DNA of 64,000 nucleotides from Vibrio aquaticus (GCF_003970385.1 NZ_RXZH01000001.1:434001-498000); one strand, 5' to 3'. Numbered from the stretch's first letter, positions 1-9,012 are shown. Numbers and translations: made by a program. Notes: generated by a model not told the origin, from the letters alone.

Positions 1-1629
1 GATCATTTCTCGAATCAGGTCAGTTAGACGATTGAGAGACTCAACCACGTGGCTTTGGCTTTCTCCTCGCTCAATATCCGCTACGATACTGAAACTGGTT
101 TTCTGATAATCCGTCAGAGGGTTAACCGAAGCAAAGCCGCCACCATAGACTTTGCGAACAATCGGACGAAACGAAATAACATGCCCTAACTTTTCCGATA
201 AAAAGATCCGCGAGGTACTAAGGATAATGTCTATCTCTCGGCCACTTTTGGTCACAATCTGAGCTTCAAACTCGCTCGGCTCTGTTTCATGACTGAACAG
301 TCTATTGAGATGTTCTAACACTCGCTCGTTGGCAGGTGATTCAGAGAACAGTGACGCCCATATTGATGACGCTTTTAACTCAGTATCGGTATAGCCCAAT
401 AATCTGTGTAAGCGGTTATTTGAAAAGATGATCTTGCCGTCTGCTTCAAGGATGTAGCCTTCATTGGAAGACTCCACCAGCGCTTTATAGCGGTTCTTCG
501 CTTCATGTAGTGCCAGTTCGGCTCGCTTGCGTTTTTTCTCAATCGCTTTGGACTGAGTAATGACATAAAGCATGATTGCAACTAAACCGAGAGTAATGGC
601 GAGGAAAATACGAAACAGTGTCTTTTCCAATTTGCTCAACTCATGCTGAACGTCTTCTAAATACACCCCAGTTCCAACCACCCACAGCCAAGCGCCAACA
701 CCTTGTACATAGGTCATTTTAGGAGCGGTAATGGTCGGGTCGTCTTTCCATTGCCATTGATACTCTAAAAAACCTTGGTCAAATTGACGAACCAACTTGG
801 TCAGCTCAACAAATATCGCAACTGAGCTACCCTCATTATCCGCTTGATAATCAGTGAGATCTTGGTGGGTTAAGTCATCCCGGTATGGATGCATCACCAT
901 AGTTGGGTGCATATCCGTAATGAAGAAGTAGTCCTTATTTTCTGGTCCGTAGCGCAATGATTTGATTTCGTTGATCGCCTGAGACTGCGCTTCTAAGGTC
1001 GTGAGTTCGCCCTGCCTTTCTTTGTCTACATAGCTATCAACAATACTCACAGCGGTGGCCGTCAGCTCTTTGAGCATCTGCTTTTTCTGCCCCACCATGG
1101 CGCCTTCCACCAGAGGAAGAATCACGTAGAGTATCGCGGTTATAAACAGCAGAACTGCGCACACGGTCGGAAGAATGATTCTCAAGTTAAATCGGCTAAA
1201 GCCAGATGAACCTTGATCCTCTTCTTGATTAACGCCGTCGAAATACTCCGCCAATTCGCTTTCATCAAGCACCTTGGCTAAATCATCTTCGCTATCAATA
1301 TCGTGGTATTTGGCAGTGAACGAGTTGTTTTCGAAATCCACTCGGCTTGGCAGATAACCATGATAGTCATCTCGAATGTGCGCTTCGAACACATCTTTAA
1401 TTTGCTGATTAGTGTACTTGTCACCGAACTCTTTGATGGCTTCGGATAACGCCTCTTTACAATGACGAAAACGGCGGTGGGAATAAGGATCGAAGTCGAC
1501 ATCGGTTGCGATGGTTTCTCGATGCTCTCGTCCGCTATGATCAAAAAAACCATCAATCCAGAGGTGTATCTCTTCCGCTCTGAGGCCAAATTGACGCTCG
1601 GTTCGGTCTGCATGTTCCGATATTTTCAT
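1..1629 (-). CDS. Cache/PAS membrane sensor, C-terminus cut by window edge
   Basis: The minus-strand frame opens with ATG at 1629 and stays open for 543 codons to the window edge, so the C-terminus is missing. In order it shows a soluble N-terminal part of about 145 residues that I do not recognise, a membrane segment near residues 148-172, a periplasmic Cache-type region (about 190-323, with the typical DYFFITD and MHPY patterns), a second membrane segment near 337-357, and a PAS domain from about 380. No HisKA, GGDEF or methyl-accepting region is visible before the edge. The last residues (ESLNRLTDLIREM) resemble the start of a DUF294 nucleotidyltransferase-like region, which would make this a Cache-PAS-DUF294 signalling protein. 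That output assignment is inference from a short stretch. The ligand is unknown. Confidence 0.8.
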   Translation of the reverse strand, partial: MKISEHADRTERQFGLRAEEIHLWIDGFFDHSGREHRETIATDVDFDPYSHRRFRHCKEALSEAIKEFGDKYTNQQIKDVFEAHIRDDYHGYLPSRVDFENNSFTAKYHDIDSEDDLAKVLDESELAEYFDGVNQEEDQGSSGFSRFNLRIILPTVCAVLLFITAILYVILPLVEGAMVGQKKQMLKELTATAVSIVDSYVDKERQGELTTLEAQSQAINEIKSLRYGPENKDYFFITDMHPTMVMHPYRDDLTHQDLTDYQADNEGSSVAIFVELTKLVRQFDQGFLEYQWQWKDDPTITAPKMTYVQGVGAWLWVVGTGVYLEDVQHELSKLEKTLFRIFLAITLGLVAIMLYVITQSKAIEKKRKRAELALHEAKNRYKALVESSNEGYILEADGKIIFSNNRLHRLLGYTDTELKASSIWASLFSESPANERVLEHLNRLFSHETEPSEFEAQIVTKSGREIDIILSTSRIFLSEKLGHVISFRPIVRKVYGGGFASVNPLTDYQKTSFSIVADIERGESQSHVVESLNRLTDLIREMI

Positions 1630-1995
1630 TCGATTTCACTCAACCCTGAGTCATATTAACAAAACAGTCAAAAGCGTGAGGCGCGCTGCACTTTTATAAA
1701 AACCCAATCATCTCATCAATCATTAGACCCATTCATTAATTCAAATCAATATTTAGCCAAGGCCCCTTTCCTAGTATGACCCCATCGTTTGGATTTGAAT
1801 TTTGACGAAATGACCTCGCTGTTGTTTCGTTTTCATCTCCGAAGCAACACTATGTTTTCCCTCTTTATCAATCAGATAAAGGAGCTTGGTAGCGTCTGGG
1901 ATGTCGTCACGTACTGGTCGAAGGTCAGTATACCAAGTGCAAGCGGAGCCCTAATTGACATGGTGCAACTTCGGGACATTACAAAGGAAGACACG
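1630..1995. other. Intergenic region between divergent sensor and permease genes
   Basis: This AT-rich stretch of about 366 bases should hold the promoters of both flanking genes. The permease frame is open upstream as far as 1789 with an alternative start, but that extension does not look like the family's N-terminus. I see no clear operator or hairpin. Confidence 0.5.
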
Positions 1996-3456
1996 ATGTC
2001 TAATACAAGTAAGACCTTTTATAGGGATATGCGTAAAAAAGCGCATGAATTTGAAAGCCGAGAGGAGTTCCTCAACCACGATCTAAAAATCATGAGTTTT
2101 CGCCGTTGGGGTATTCATTTACCTTCTCGCGATTACAGCATTGAAATCGAAGACTGGGTACCAGCTCTAGCCGCCACGATTGGTAAAGTGGTGATGGTAA
2201 CCGCGATGGTCGCCGCCTTTGCCGCGCAGTTTGGCCTTTCTCCTGAGTTTGTTGCAGAAAATGTTCGCTATGAACTGCTGATTGCTGGCGCACTGTTTGT
2301 GATTCTTTTCTCAGCCATCCTCAACCCTAACGCAAACCTAGCCGGTACTCACGGCCCAATGATCCCACTTATACCGTTAATCGCTGCGGCGGGCGGCCAC
2401 CCTCTCGCATTGGGTTTAATGGTGTGCGCGTTTGGTTTGATCCTCGCCTTTACCAAAGGGGGATCGAAACTGATGACCCTGACTGGAGTTGGTGTTCGGG
2501 GCGGCTTGTTGATTTATCTTGGTGCGGTAGGACTTATCGGTCAAATCAATAAAACCGAGGCGTGGGCATCGAGTACCGATCAAGGCTACATCTCGTTTGC
2601 CGTGATTGGTATTACGGTGATGGTTTACGCTTACCTCGCAAAAATTAACAAACGTTGGTTGGCGATTCCACTTTGTTCAGCGTTAGCAGGGATTGTAGCT
2701 TATGTATTAGGCGCTGATTTTTCATTTACCACGGAGCCAGGCCTACCACACTTCAGCCCTTTCTATTGGTGGGGTGAAGACACAGGTTGGCAATTAGGAT
2801 GGCCAAATCTAGAACATTTTATTGCCGTGACGCCTTTTGCCCTGCTTGCGGTTGCGATGTGGTCACCAGATTATCTTGGCCACCGTGTATTCCAAGAGCT
2901 TAACTACCCGAAAGAAGCTAAAGGCGTACTGATGGATGTTGATGACACCATGGTCGGTGCTTCGGTTCGCCAAGGTGTGGGTGCTTTACTGGGCGGTGGT
3001 AACTTAGCTTCTTCTTGGGGTACCTACATGATCCCAGCGGCGATTGCCAAACGTCCAATTCCAGGTGGCGCATTGCTGACAGGCTTAATGTGTATCGCGG
3101 CTTCTGTGATTGGTTACCCAATGGATCTGGCCATGTGGGAACCAGTGCTGCGCGTTGCTCTAATTGTCGGTGTCTTCTTGCCACTACTTGAAGCGGGCAT
3201 GCAGATGATTCATAAACACAAAGATTCGCTCAGCGCGGGCATTTGTATATTTGCCTGTGCGTTTGTGAACCCTGTCTTTGGTTGGGCAACAACAATGCTG
3301 CTCGATAACATGGGCCTAATTGGTGACCATGAACGTGCAAAATCCCTCTCAAATAAAGACAAATACCTAATCCCAGGTGCAGCCTTTATTGTGTGTGTCG
3401 GTTCTTTAGCCGTGGTCGGTCAGCTTCCTGGTATTCCGGCTCTAATCGGTCAGTAA
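1996..3456 (+). CDS. DUF3360 family inner-membrane permease
   Basis: A 486-residue polytopic membrane protein. The cytoplasmic N-terminus of about 50 residues (MSNTSKTFYRDMRKKAHEF) is followed by about a dozen hydrophobic segments and a conserved-looking AGTHGPMIPLIP stretch near residue 120, reminiscent of NCS2/SulP-type carriers. I assign it to DUF3360, a family of putative carriers common in Vibrio; the substrate is unknown. I choose the ATG at 1996 because AAGGAAG lies 5 bases upstream. The frame is open back to 1789, but that extra part is not membrane-like. It is a single gene divergent from the Cache sensor. Confidence 0.8.
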   Translation: MSNTSKTFYRDMRKKAHEFESREEFLNHDLKIMSFRRWGIHLPSRDYSIEIEDWVPALAATIGKVVMVTAMVAAFAAQFGLSPEFVAENVRYELLIAGALFVILFSAILNPNANLAGTHGPMIPLIPLIAAAGGHPLALGLMVCAFGLILAFTKGGSKLMTLTGVGVRGGLLIYLGAVGLIGQINKTEAWASSTDQGYISFAVIGITVMVYAYLAKINKRWLAIPLCSALAGIVAYVLGADFSFTTEPGLPHFSPFYWWGEDTGWQLGWPNLEHFIAVTPFALLAVAMWSPDYLGHRVFQELNYPKEAKGVLMDVDDTMVGASVRQGVGALLGGGNLASSWGTYMIPAAIAKRPIPGGALLTGLMCIAASVIGYPMDLAMWEPVLRVALIVGVFLPLLEAGMQMIHKHKDSLSAGICIFACAFVNPVFGWATTMLLDNMGLIGDHERAKSLSNKDKYLIPGAAFIVCVGSLAVVGQLPGIPALIGQ

Positions 3457-3765
3457 ATTTGTAGGGGCACAGTGCATTGTGCCCCCAAACCCTCTTCTCG
3501 TTGGTTATTTATTCCCCATTTCACCTTCCAACTCCCCCTCTACATTTATAAACACTACAAACAAGACTTGTTAAAAATCACCTCGTTTCATTTCAAACAA
3601 GAAACATAAAATCAACATCTTAAAAAAATCCCCTATTTGGTTGAAAAAGAGATTCCAATCACATTTTAATTGGTTATAATTCGCGCCCATTGCGCTTTAT
3701 GTTGATAAACGCAAACTTAATTTGAAAAAATCGCCTGTTAACCCATCCTCTTTTTTAGAGGAAAA
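3457..3765. other. Intergenic region upstream of the OFA-type carrier
   Basis: After the hairpin this 309-base stretch is AT-rich. A TATAAT at 3675-3680 could be a -10 box, but no good -35 lies 16-18 bases upstream. No operator is recognised. Confidence 0.35.
3464..3485 (+). terminator. Hairpin after the DUF3360 gene, no clear T-tract
   Basis: A perfect 8-bp stem (GGGGCACA / TGTGCCCC) with a 6-base loop starts 8 bases after the stop codon. No run of T follows, so it may end or stabilise the transcript rather than act as a classical terminator. Confidence 0.4.
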
Positions 3766-5010
3766 ATGAGAAGAAAAATGAGCAAGATTGATAAAGCTAT
3801 GCGCATCCTACTAGCGGGATTCTGTATCAACCTTTGTCTTGGCATCCTGTATGCTTGGAGTGTATTTAACAAAGCACTAGTGACTGAGTCTGGCTGGAGT
3901 GCAGCTGAAGCATCTGCACCTTACGCAACTGCAACTATCACATTCTCTATCTGTCTTCTTGTTGCAGGTATCCTTCAAGACCGTATGGGTCCACGCATGA
4001 TCCTTATCCTTGGTACTGTTCTAACAGGCCTTGGTATGATCGCATCTGGCTTTGTTGATACTCCAATGATGCTAAACATCACATTTGGTGTTATCACAGG
4101 TGCTGGTATCGGTTTTGGTTACGCATGTCTATCTCCTTCTGCTATGAAATGGTTCCACGCTTCTAAGAAAGGCATGGTTAACGGCATCATCGCGGCAGGC
4201 TTTGGTCTAGCAGCTATTTACCTAGCTCCGCTAACAGCTTCATTGATCGATTCAATGGGCATCCAAACAAGTTTCAAAGTTCTTGGTGCTGGTATCCTTG
4301 CAATCGCAGTTCCTCTAGCAGCAACAATCAACAACCCACCAGCGGGTTACGCACCAGCAGAGCCTAAAGTAAAAGAAGGCCAAGCTCCTAAAGCTGTTAA
4401 GAAGTCTGAAGACCTTAACTGGAAAGCAATGCTTAAAACTCCACAGTTCTACTCACTATGGATCATGTACGCATTCGCAGCTTCTGTTGGTCTTATGATC
4501 ATCGGTAACATCACGACTATCGCAAGCGTTCAAGCGAACCTGCCAAACGCTGTTTACCTAGCGTCTATCCTAGCGATCTTTAACTCTGGTGGCCGTGTTG
4601 CTGCAGGTATGCTTGCAGACAAAATCGGTGGCGTACGTACTCTTCTTCTAGCGTTCGTTCTACAGGGCATCAACATGGTTCTGTTCGCAACGTTCAAGAC
4701 TGAGTTCACGCTAATCATCGGTACTGCAATCGCAGCGATCGGTTACGGTACTCTACTAGCGGTATTCCCAACACTAACTGCTGAGTTCTATGGCCTGAAG
4801 AACTACGGTACTAACTACGGTGTGCTTTACACATCTTGGGGTATCGGTGGTGCAATCGGCGCAGCTGTTGTTGGTTTCTCAATGACTGCTGGCGAAGGTT
4901 ACGGCCTAGCGTACACAATCTCTGCAGTTATGATGGCTGTGTGTATTGTTCTAGCCTTCATCACTAAGCCTCTGACTGAAGCGAAAGTGGCTGAGCTGAA
5001 GAGCGCATAA
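3766..5010 (+). CDS. MFS transporter, OFA (oxalate/formate antiporter-like) family
   Basis: A 414-residue, 12-segment carrier of the major facilitator superfamily. The opening FCINLCLGILYAWSVF, the two-halved layout, and a hydrophilic loop with many Lys/Pro near residues 195-220 fit the OFA group, which includes E. coli YhjX and various small-carboxylate carriers. The substrate cannot be read from the sequence; pyruvate, lactate, formate or oxalate are family-based options. Codon choice is strongly biased (Leu cta/ctt, Arg cgt, Gly ggt, Ile atc), unlike the neighbours and typical of a highly expressed gene. The start is either ATG 3766, close behind AGAGG, or the in-frame ATG 3778 (MSKIDKAM). 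A strong terminator follows, so it is monocistronic. Confidence 0.85.
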   Translation: MRRKMSKIDKAMRILLAGFCINLCLGILYAWSVFNKALVTESGWSAAEASAPYATATITFSICLLVAGILQDRMGPRMILILGTVLTGLGMIASGFVDTPMMLNITFGVITGAGIGFGYACLSPSAMKWFHASKKGMVNGIIAAGFGLAAIYLAPLTASLIDSMGIQTSFKVLGAGILAIAVPLAATINNPPAGYAPAEPKVKEGQAPKAVKKSEDLNWKAMLKTPQFYSLWIMYAFAASVGLMIIGNITTIASVQANLPNAVYLASILAIFNSGGRVAAGMLADKIGGVRTLLLAFVLQGINMVLFATFKTEFTLIIGTAIAAIGYGTLLAVFPTLTAEFYGLKNYGTNYGVLYTSWGIGGAIGAAVVGFSMTAGEGYGLAYTISAVMMAVCIVLAFITKPLTEAKVAELKSA

Positions 5011-5030
5011 TCGTTCCAATTTCGATGCGA

Positions 5031-5060
5031 AAGGCTTACCCTAAGTGGTAAGCCTTTTTT
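5031..5060 (+). terminator. Rho-independent terminator of the OFA carrier gene
   Basis: A 10-bp stem (AAGGCTTACC / GGTAAGCCTT) with a 6-base loop is followed by a run of T, 20 bases after the stop codon. Confidence 0.9.
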
Positions 5061-5084
5061 GTATCTAGGGTCCGTAAACTCATA

Positions 5085-6701
5085 ATGATGCCTGACCAAA
5101 TTGAACTCGCGCCAGACTACTATCTTGATAACTTTCTTAAACTCACCCAGCATGCCAATGACTGGTATTTAGACTTTCTGACGGATTCGGAACTCTCTTG
5201 GTTATCACGATTTGATGCAATAACTCATCCAGCTAAGTGCTTGCTGGTTCGATTGTTATCTCGTAAAGGCTGTTGGTTTCGCTCAGACAAACTCAACTAT
5301 ACTGAAATCCCTCGTCTAGACTCTGCCCTACTTGAGCTGCAAAGCCATGGTTTCATTCATATTAATGGCAAAGTATCGCAGCGCTTATTAGCAGAAACGC
5401 TCTTAACCAAAACAGAACTTTGCACTCTGTTTTCGGTATCAAACAAATCTCTGCGTAAAGAACTGCTTCTGGCAGAATTGAGTGACGATGATTTTGACCA
5501 GTTCAGTTCGCTCAATTTCGATGTCATCGAACTACTCGATCCTCAATTTATCGAAGTTCTCTTAACTTTGTTCTTTGCCAATACCCATCAGGACCTTAGC
5601 CAATTTGTCCTCGATGATTTGGGCCTCAACCGCTTTGAAGATTACCAGCTTAGCCAACAGCGTCGCTTCTTTCAGTCTCGTTCCCAAGTTGATCAACTCT
5701 TATCTCTCGCCGAGATTCAATCTCAGTACCTGAACGGCAATCGTAAAGAAAGCGTGGAGCTGCTTAGCTTGCTAGAAGCGCTGCCTCAAAACATCGAACA
5801 CCCGTATATCGCAAGAAAACGTCAGCATTTGATTAACGATTTAGCGAGAGACCTAGAAAGACTCGAACTGTTTTCAGACGCCTTACATTGGTTTAGGCAA
5901 ACGGATCTTCCTCCTACACTGGAACGCCAAGCTCGTATTTACGATAAGATTAATGATATCAACGGGATGAGTGACATTGTCACTCAAATGCTTGAGCAGC
6001 CGCATGACGTTGCAGAATACGAAGTAGCGCTAAAACTGAAGCAGCGGTTAAGGCGGAAGCTTGGTGAAAAAGTCCCTCGTCCACCCAAACCAAAACTGGA
6101 TGAATATCATCTCTCGTTGGATCATTCTTCCCAACGAGTCGAACTGGCAGTAAAGCAACATTTCGAAAACCTCGGCTATCAAGTGTTCTATGCTGAGAAT
6201 GCGTTGCTCAATGGTCTATTTGGTCTCACTTTCTGGGATGCCATTTTTGCCCCTATTGAAGGTGCTTTCATTAACCAATATCAGCATCAACCGCTCGATC
6301 TGTATCACTCTGATTTTGGAAAAAAACGTGACTCTGTAATTCGTCAGGCGTTAGCAACATTAGAAGCAGGCGGTTTATCAACACTGAACCAGACCTATAG
6401 TGATAAAATCGGGATCAGCAACCCATTCGTTCATTGGGGAGCGTTTGATCAATCACTATTATCAGCCTGTATTGAGTGTATGCCTGCTTCGCTCGTCTCC
6501 GAGCTATTTAGCGTGATGCTGACCGACCTAAAGCTCTACCGAAACGGCATGCCTGATCTTATGCTCTTCAAAGACGGGCAATATGAGTGGGTAGAAGTCA
6601 AAGGCCCTGGTGACAAATTACAAGACAATCAATGGCGTTGGATCGAGCGATTCTTAACGTTAGGCGTCAATATGAAGGTCTGCTACGTAAAAGCGCTATA
6701 A
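5085..6701 (+). CDS. FAN1-like nuclease with C-terminal VRR-NUC domain
   Basis: A 538-residue protein matching the layout of bacterial FAN1 homologues: an N-terminal winged-helix-like part (LLVRLLSRKGCWFRSDKL near residues 53-70), a helical middle with TPR-like character, and a C-terminal VRR-NUC nuclease. The nuclease signature is present: PD at 490-491, and E504-V-K506 followed by a Gln-containing helix. In characterised homologues this domain cuts 5'-flapped DNA and helps process interstrand cross-links. The function here is inferred from family and intact motif. The start is ATG 5085 or 5088; neither has a strong ribosome binding site. It stands alone between a terminator and the iron-regulated operon. 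Confidence 0.85.
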   Translation: MMPDQIELAPDYYLDNFLKLTQHANDWYLDFLTDSELSWLSRFDAITHPAKCLLVRLLSRKGCWFRSDKLNYTEIPRLDSALLELQSHGFIHINGKVSQRLLAETLLTKTELCTLFSVSNKSLRKELLLAELSDDDFDQFSSLNFDVIELLDPQFIEVLLTLFFANTHQDLSQFVLDDLGLNRFEDYQLSQQRRFFQSRSQVDQLLSLAEIQSQYLNGNRKESVELLSLLEALPQNIEHPYIARKRQHLINDLARDLERLELFSDALHWFRQTDLPPTLERQARIYDKINDINGMSDIVTQMLEQPHDVAEYEVALKLKQRLRRKLGEKVPRPPKPKLDEYHLSLDHSSQRVELAVKQHFENLGYQVFYAENALLNGLFGLTFWDAIFAPIEGAFINQYQHQPLDLYHSDFGKKRDSVIRQALATLEAGGLSTLNQTYSDKIGISNPFVHWGAFDQSLLSACIECMPASLVSELFSVMLTDLKLYRNGMPDLMLFKDGQYEWVEVKGPGDKLQDNQWRWIERFLTLGVNMKVCYVKAL

Positions 6702-6747
6702 ATTCACCAACAATTTGTAACAAATCCATATATTTCATTGAAACAAC

Positions 6748-6792
6748 AAATCCTTTTATTGATAATAGTTGTCATTATCAATAAAAGGATTT
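6748..6792. repeat. Perfect 45-bp inverted repeat covering the regulator's RBS
   Basis: Two perfect 19-base arms (6748-6766 and 6774-6792) flank a 7-base centre. The right arm contains AAAGGA (6784-6789), the ribosome binding site of the response regulator starting at 6796. The inner ends of the arms form the outer hexamers of a Fur-like box. A transcript starting upstream would fold this into a 19-bp hairpin hiding the ribosome binding site. It could also end transcription from the nuclease gene, since TTTT closes the right arm. Confidence 0.85.
6761..6779. promoter_or_regulatory. Fur-like box upstream of the two-component system
   Basis: GATAATAGTTGTCATTATC matches the 19-bp Fur consensus at 15 positions, with both outer hexamers perfect. 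It fits iron-repressed expression of the regulator-kinase-receptor cluster. Confidence 0.65.
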
Positions 6793-6795
6793 TCT

Positions 6796-7548
6796 ATGTT
6801 GGAAAGTTACTCAAGCTCCGCTTACTTTGGCCAAAGTAACATCAGCGAGCAACCAACAGCAGCAAGCCCCAGAATCTTATTGGTTGAAGATGATGCATTA
6901 CTCAACGACCAACTCACGGCTCTGCTCACCAAACAACAGTATCAAGTGACTAACCTCAATTGTGGCGCGCTGGCATTAAGTACCTTGAGCCAACATCAAT
7001 TCGACTTAGTGATTCTTGATATTAACCTGCCTGAAGTCGACGGATTTGGCCTGCTCAACTACATTCGAGCTCACTCCACTACCCCGGTAATCATGCTGAC
7101 TGCTTTTGGCGCAGAAGAACATCGCATTCGAGGCTTACAGTATGGCGCTGACGATTACATCAGTAAGCCGTGCAACTTCACGGAAGTCAGCTTACGTATC
7201 GAAGCCATATTGAGACGTTCAGGGTTTAACGCCAATACCACTTCAAGCCGCTACTTAGAACATCGTGAGCTTAAGCTTGATCGTCATGAATATGAAGTCA
7301 CAGTCGATGGTTGCCGAAAAGTCACCTTAACCCCCATTCAGTTTAAGTTGCTGTGGACCTTGGTCCAGAATCACGGTTCAGTACAAAGCAAACCTTACCT
7401 CTATCAAATGGTGCTAGAGCGAGAGTTCAGTCCTTATGACCGCAGCTTAGACATGCATTTAAGCCGCATTCGCAAAAGCTTAGTCAACTTAGGTATGCCT
7501 CAAGATCGCATTCAAACCATGCACGGAAAAGGTTACATAGTCCGATGA
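6796..7548 (+). CDS. OmpR-type response regulator of an iron/siderophore system (PeuR-like)
   Basis: A 250-residue regulator: receiver domain about residues 15-130 with phospho-acceptor Asp75 (LDINLPEVDGF), then a winged-helix DNA-binding domain about 155-250. I start it at ATG 6796, behind AAAGGA; the longer frame from TTG 6769 begins inside the Fur-like box and is unlikely. It overlaps the kinase gene by 4 bases, so the two are co-translated. A regulator-kinase pair directly before a siderophore receptor matches PeuR-PeuS-PeuA of V. parahaemolyticus, where the pair controls an alternative enterobactin receptor. Orthology is inference. Confidence 0.85.
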   Translation: MLESYSSSAYFGQSNISEQPTAASPRILLVEDDALLNDQLTALLTKQQYQVTNLNCGALALSTLSQHQFDLVILDINLPEVDGFGLLNYIRAHSTTPVIMLTAFGAEEHRIRGLQYGADDYISKPCNFTEVSLRIEAILRRSGFNANTTSSRYLEHRELKLDRHEYEVTVDGCRKVTLTPIQFKLLWTLVQNHGSVQSKPYLYQMVLEREFSPYDRSLDMHLSRIRKSLVNLGMPQDRIQTMHGKGYIVR

Positions 7549-8879
7549 AAAAACTACTCTTTTGGCGCTTATTCATCGTGCTTGCATTAGGTGGGGTGAT
7601 CTTTTTTTCTTTACTACACAGCGCCGCTATCTTGTCCAACGAGAAGATGAGTTACCTCGACCAACAGCATCAACAAGAGATTCTCGATTGGGGCCAACAC
7701 GCTCAAACCTTATTGTCTGACGGCAAATATGATGAGCTCAATAAGTGGGTCAACGATCTCGCGATTCAAGAAGATACTTGGGCGACCGTAGTGCGCTCTC
7801 AAATAACGGTCGTGAGCGGTAATCTTCTTAACCAACGCTTTTGGGACGGCTACGGAATTGGTCGCAACGTAGGGTGGAAAATCCATCTCGACTTTCCAGA
7901 TAACCCAATAATGGAAGTGGCATTAACCCCCTCTGATTACCATTTTCTGATCAAACTTCCTGCACGAATGCGACCTGGTACCTATATGTCGCATGCGTTT
8001 TGGTTCTTCCGTGTGATTGTGCCGTTTGCTGCATTCCTCGCATTGACGATCTATTTATACCGATACGTTATGACGCCACTCAATTATTTCCACAAAGCGA
8101 CGCGTGAGTTTAGCCGTGGCAACTACGATTCTCGAATCGGCAACCATTTAGTGTTAGGTAATGACGAGCTTAGCCAGATTGCACAAACCTTCGATAAAAT
8201 GGCCGAGCGCACATCGAATGTCATCAATCATAACCGCAACCTCATCGCTGAAATGTCTCATGAGATCCGCACCCCTCTCGCTCGAATTGAAATGGCGATT
8301 GATTGTGCTGAGAACCAAATCGACACCGCCACCATGCTGCAACGTATTCGGCATGAAGTGTTCACGATGCGCCAGATGGCCGAAGATACTCTTACTCTCG
8401 CGTGGCTTGAAAACGAACAGCCAAACCTAACCGATGAGTCTTTCGATTTGTCCGAGCTGATTGAAACCATCGTTGAAGATGCGCAATTCGAGTATCCAGA
8501 TAGACGCATTCAACTCGATCTACCTGAGCATCTCCCATTGCATCACTCGAACCAGAGAGCGCTTGCCCAAGCGATCGAAAACATTGTTCGCAATGGATTA
8601 AGGTACACGCCTGCGGGTGAAGCTTTGATCATTCGCTGTGACATCCAAGATCAAGATATGACGATAACCATTACCGACTCGGGCCCAGGTCTTGACCCAC
8701 AGTTCCAATCCGCCATTTTTAGACCCTATTTTAAAGCTGATAACCAAACAGGGGCACGCAAAGGGTTTGGCGTTGGACTGGCGCTCGCCAAAAGACATAT
8801 TGAAGCGGTTAAAGGGTCTATTTCAGCACGCAATAACACCAAACGTGGCTTAGATATGGTGATTCAGTTACCTGTTTAA
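7545..8879 (+). CDS. Sensor histidine kinase of the siderophore system (PeuS-like)
   Basis: A 444-residue membrane kinase. It has an N-terminal membrane segment (about residues 8-28), a periplasmic part of about 120 residues, a second membrane segment near 150-175 and a HAMP linker. The phospho-acceptor is His239 in EMSHEIRTPLARIE, and the HATPase domain carries an N-box (ENIVRNGLRYTP), DSGPGLD and GFGVGLALAKR. All catalytic motifs are intact. The ATG overlaps the regulator's TGA. The partner is almost certainly the preceding regulator, and the adjacent receptor gene suggests a siderophore or envelope cue, perhaps combined with pH as reported for PeuS. Confidence 0.88.
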   Translation: MKKLLFWRLFIVLALGGVIFFSLLHSAAILSNEKMSYLDQQHQQEILDWGQHAQTLLSDGKYDELNKWVNDLAIQEDTWATVVRSQITVVSGNLLNQRFWDGYGIGRNVGWKIHLDFPDNPIMEVALTPSDYHFLIKLPARMRPGTYMSHAFWFFRVIVPFAAFLALTIYLYRYVMTPLNYFHKATREFSRGNYDSRIGNHLVLGNDELSQIAQTFDKMAERTSNVINHNRNLIAEMSHEIRTPLARIEMAIDCAENQIDTATMLQRIRHEVFTMRQMAEDTLTLAWLENEQPNLTDESFDLSELIETIVEDAQFEYPDRRIQLDLPEHLPLHHSNQRALAQAIENIVRNGLRYTPAGEALIIRCDIQDQDMTITITDSGPGLDPQFQSAIFRPYFKADNQTGARKGFGVGLALAKRHIEAVKGSISARNNTKRGLDMVIQLPV

Positions 8880-8893
8880 TACCGACTGAAGCA

Positions 8894-8920
8894 AGTGGAG
8901 CAATAACGCTCCACTCCCTT
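8894..8920 (+). terminator. Likely terminator of the two-component operon
   Basis: A perfect 8-bp stem (AGTGGAGC / GCTCCACT) with a 6-base loop starts 15 bases after the kinase stop and is followed by CCCTTTT. It would separate the regulator operon from the receptor operon. Confidence 0.55.
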
Positions 8921-9012
8921 TTCACCCTTACATTCACCAAGTGTATTAAATCCATTTGTAACAGTTGTAAAACTGATTTACTCCAGTGCGTTCCGACCGC
9001 AAAATCTCGCTC

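Noticed and set aside
1278..1613. 111-codon minus-strand frame near the left edge
   Set aside because: It is out of frame with the long Cache/PAS gene that covers the same bases, and its protein has no recognisable features.
1789..1995. 69-codon N-terminal extension of the DUF3360 gene
   Set aside because: A strong RBS precedes ATG 1996, and the extension is not typical of the family.
6769..6795. TTG start giving a longer response regulator
   Set aside because: It would begin inside the Fur-like box and inverted repeat; ATG 6796 has a proper RBS.
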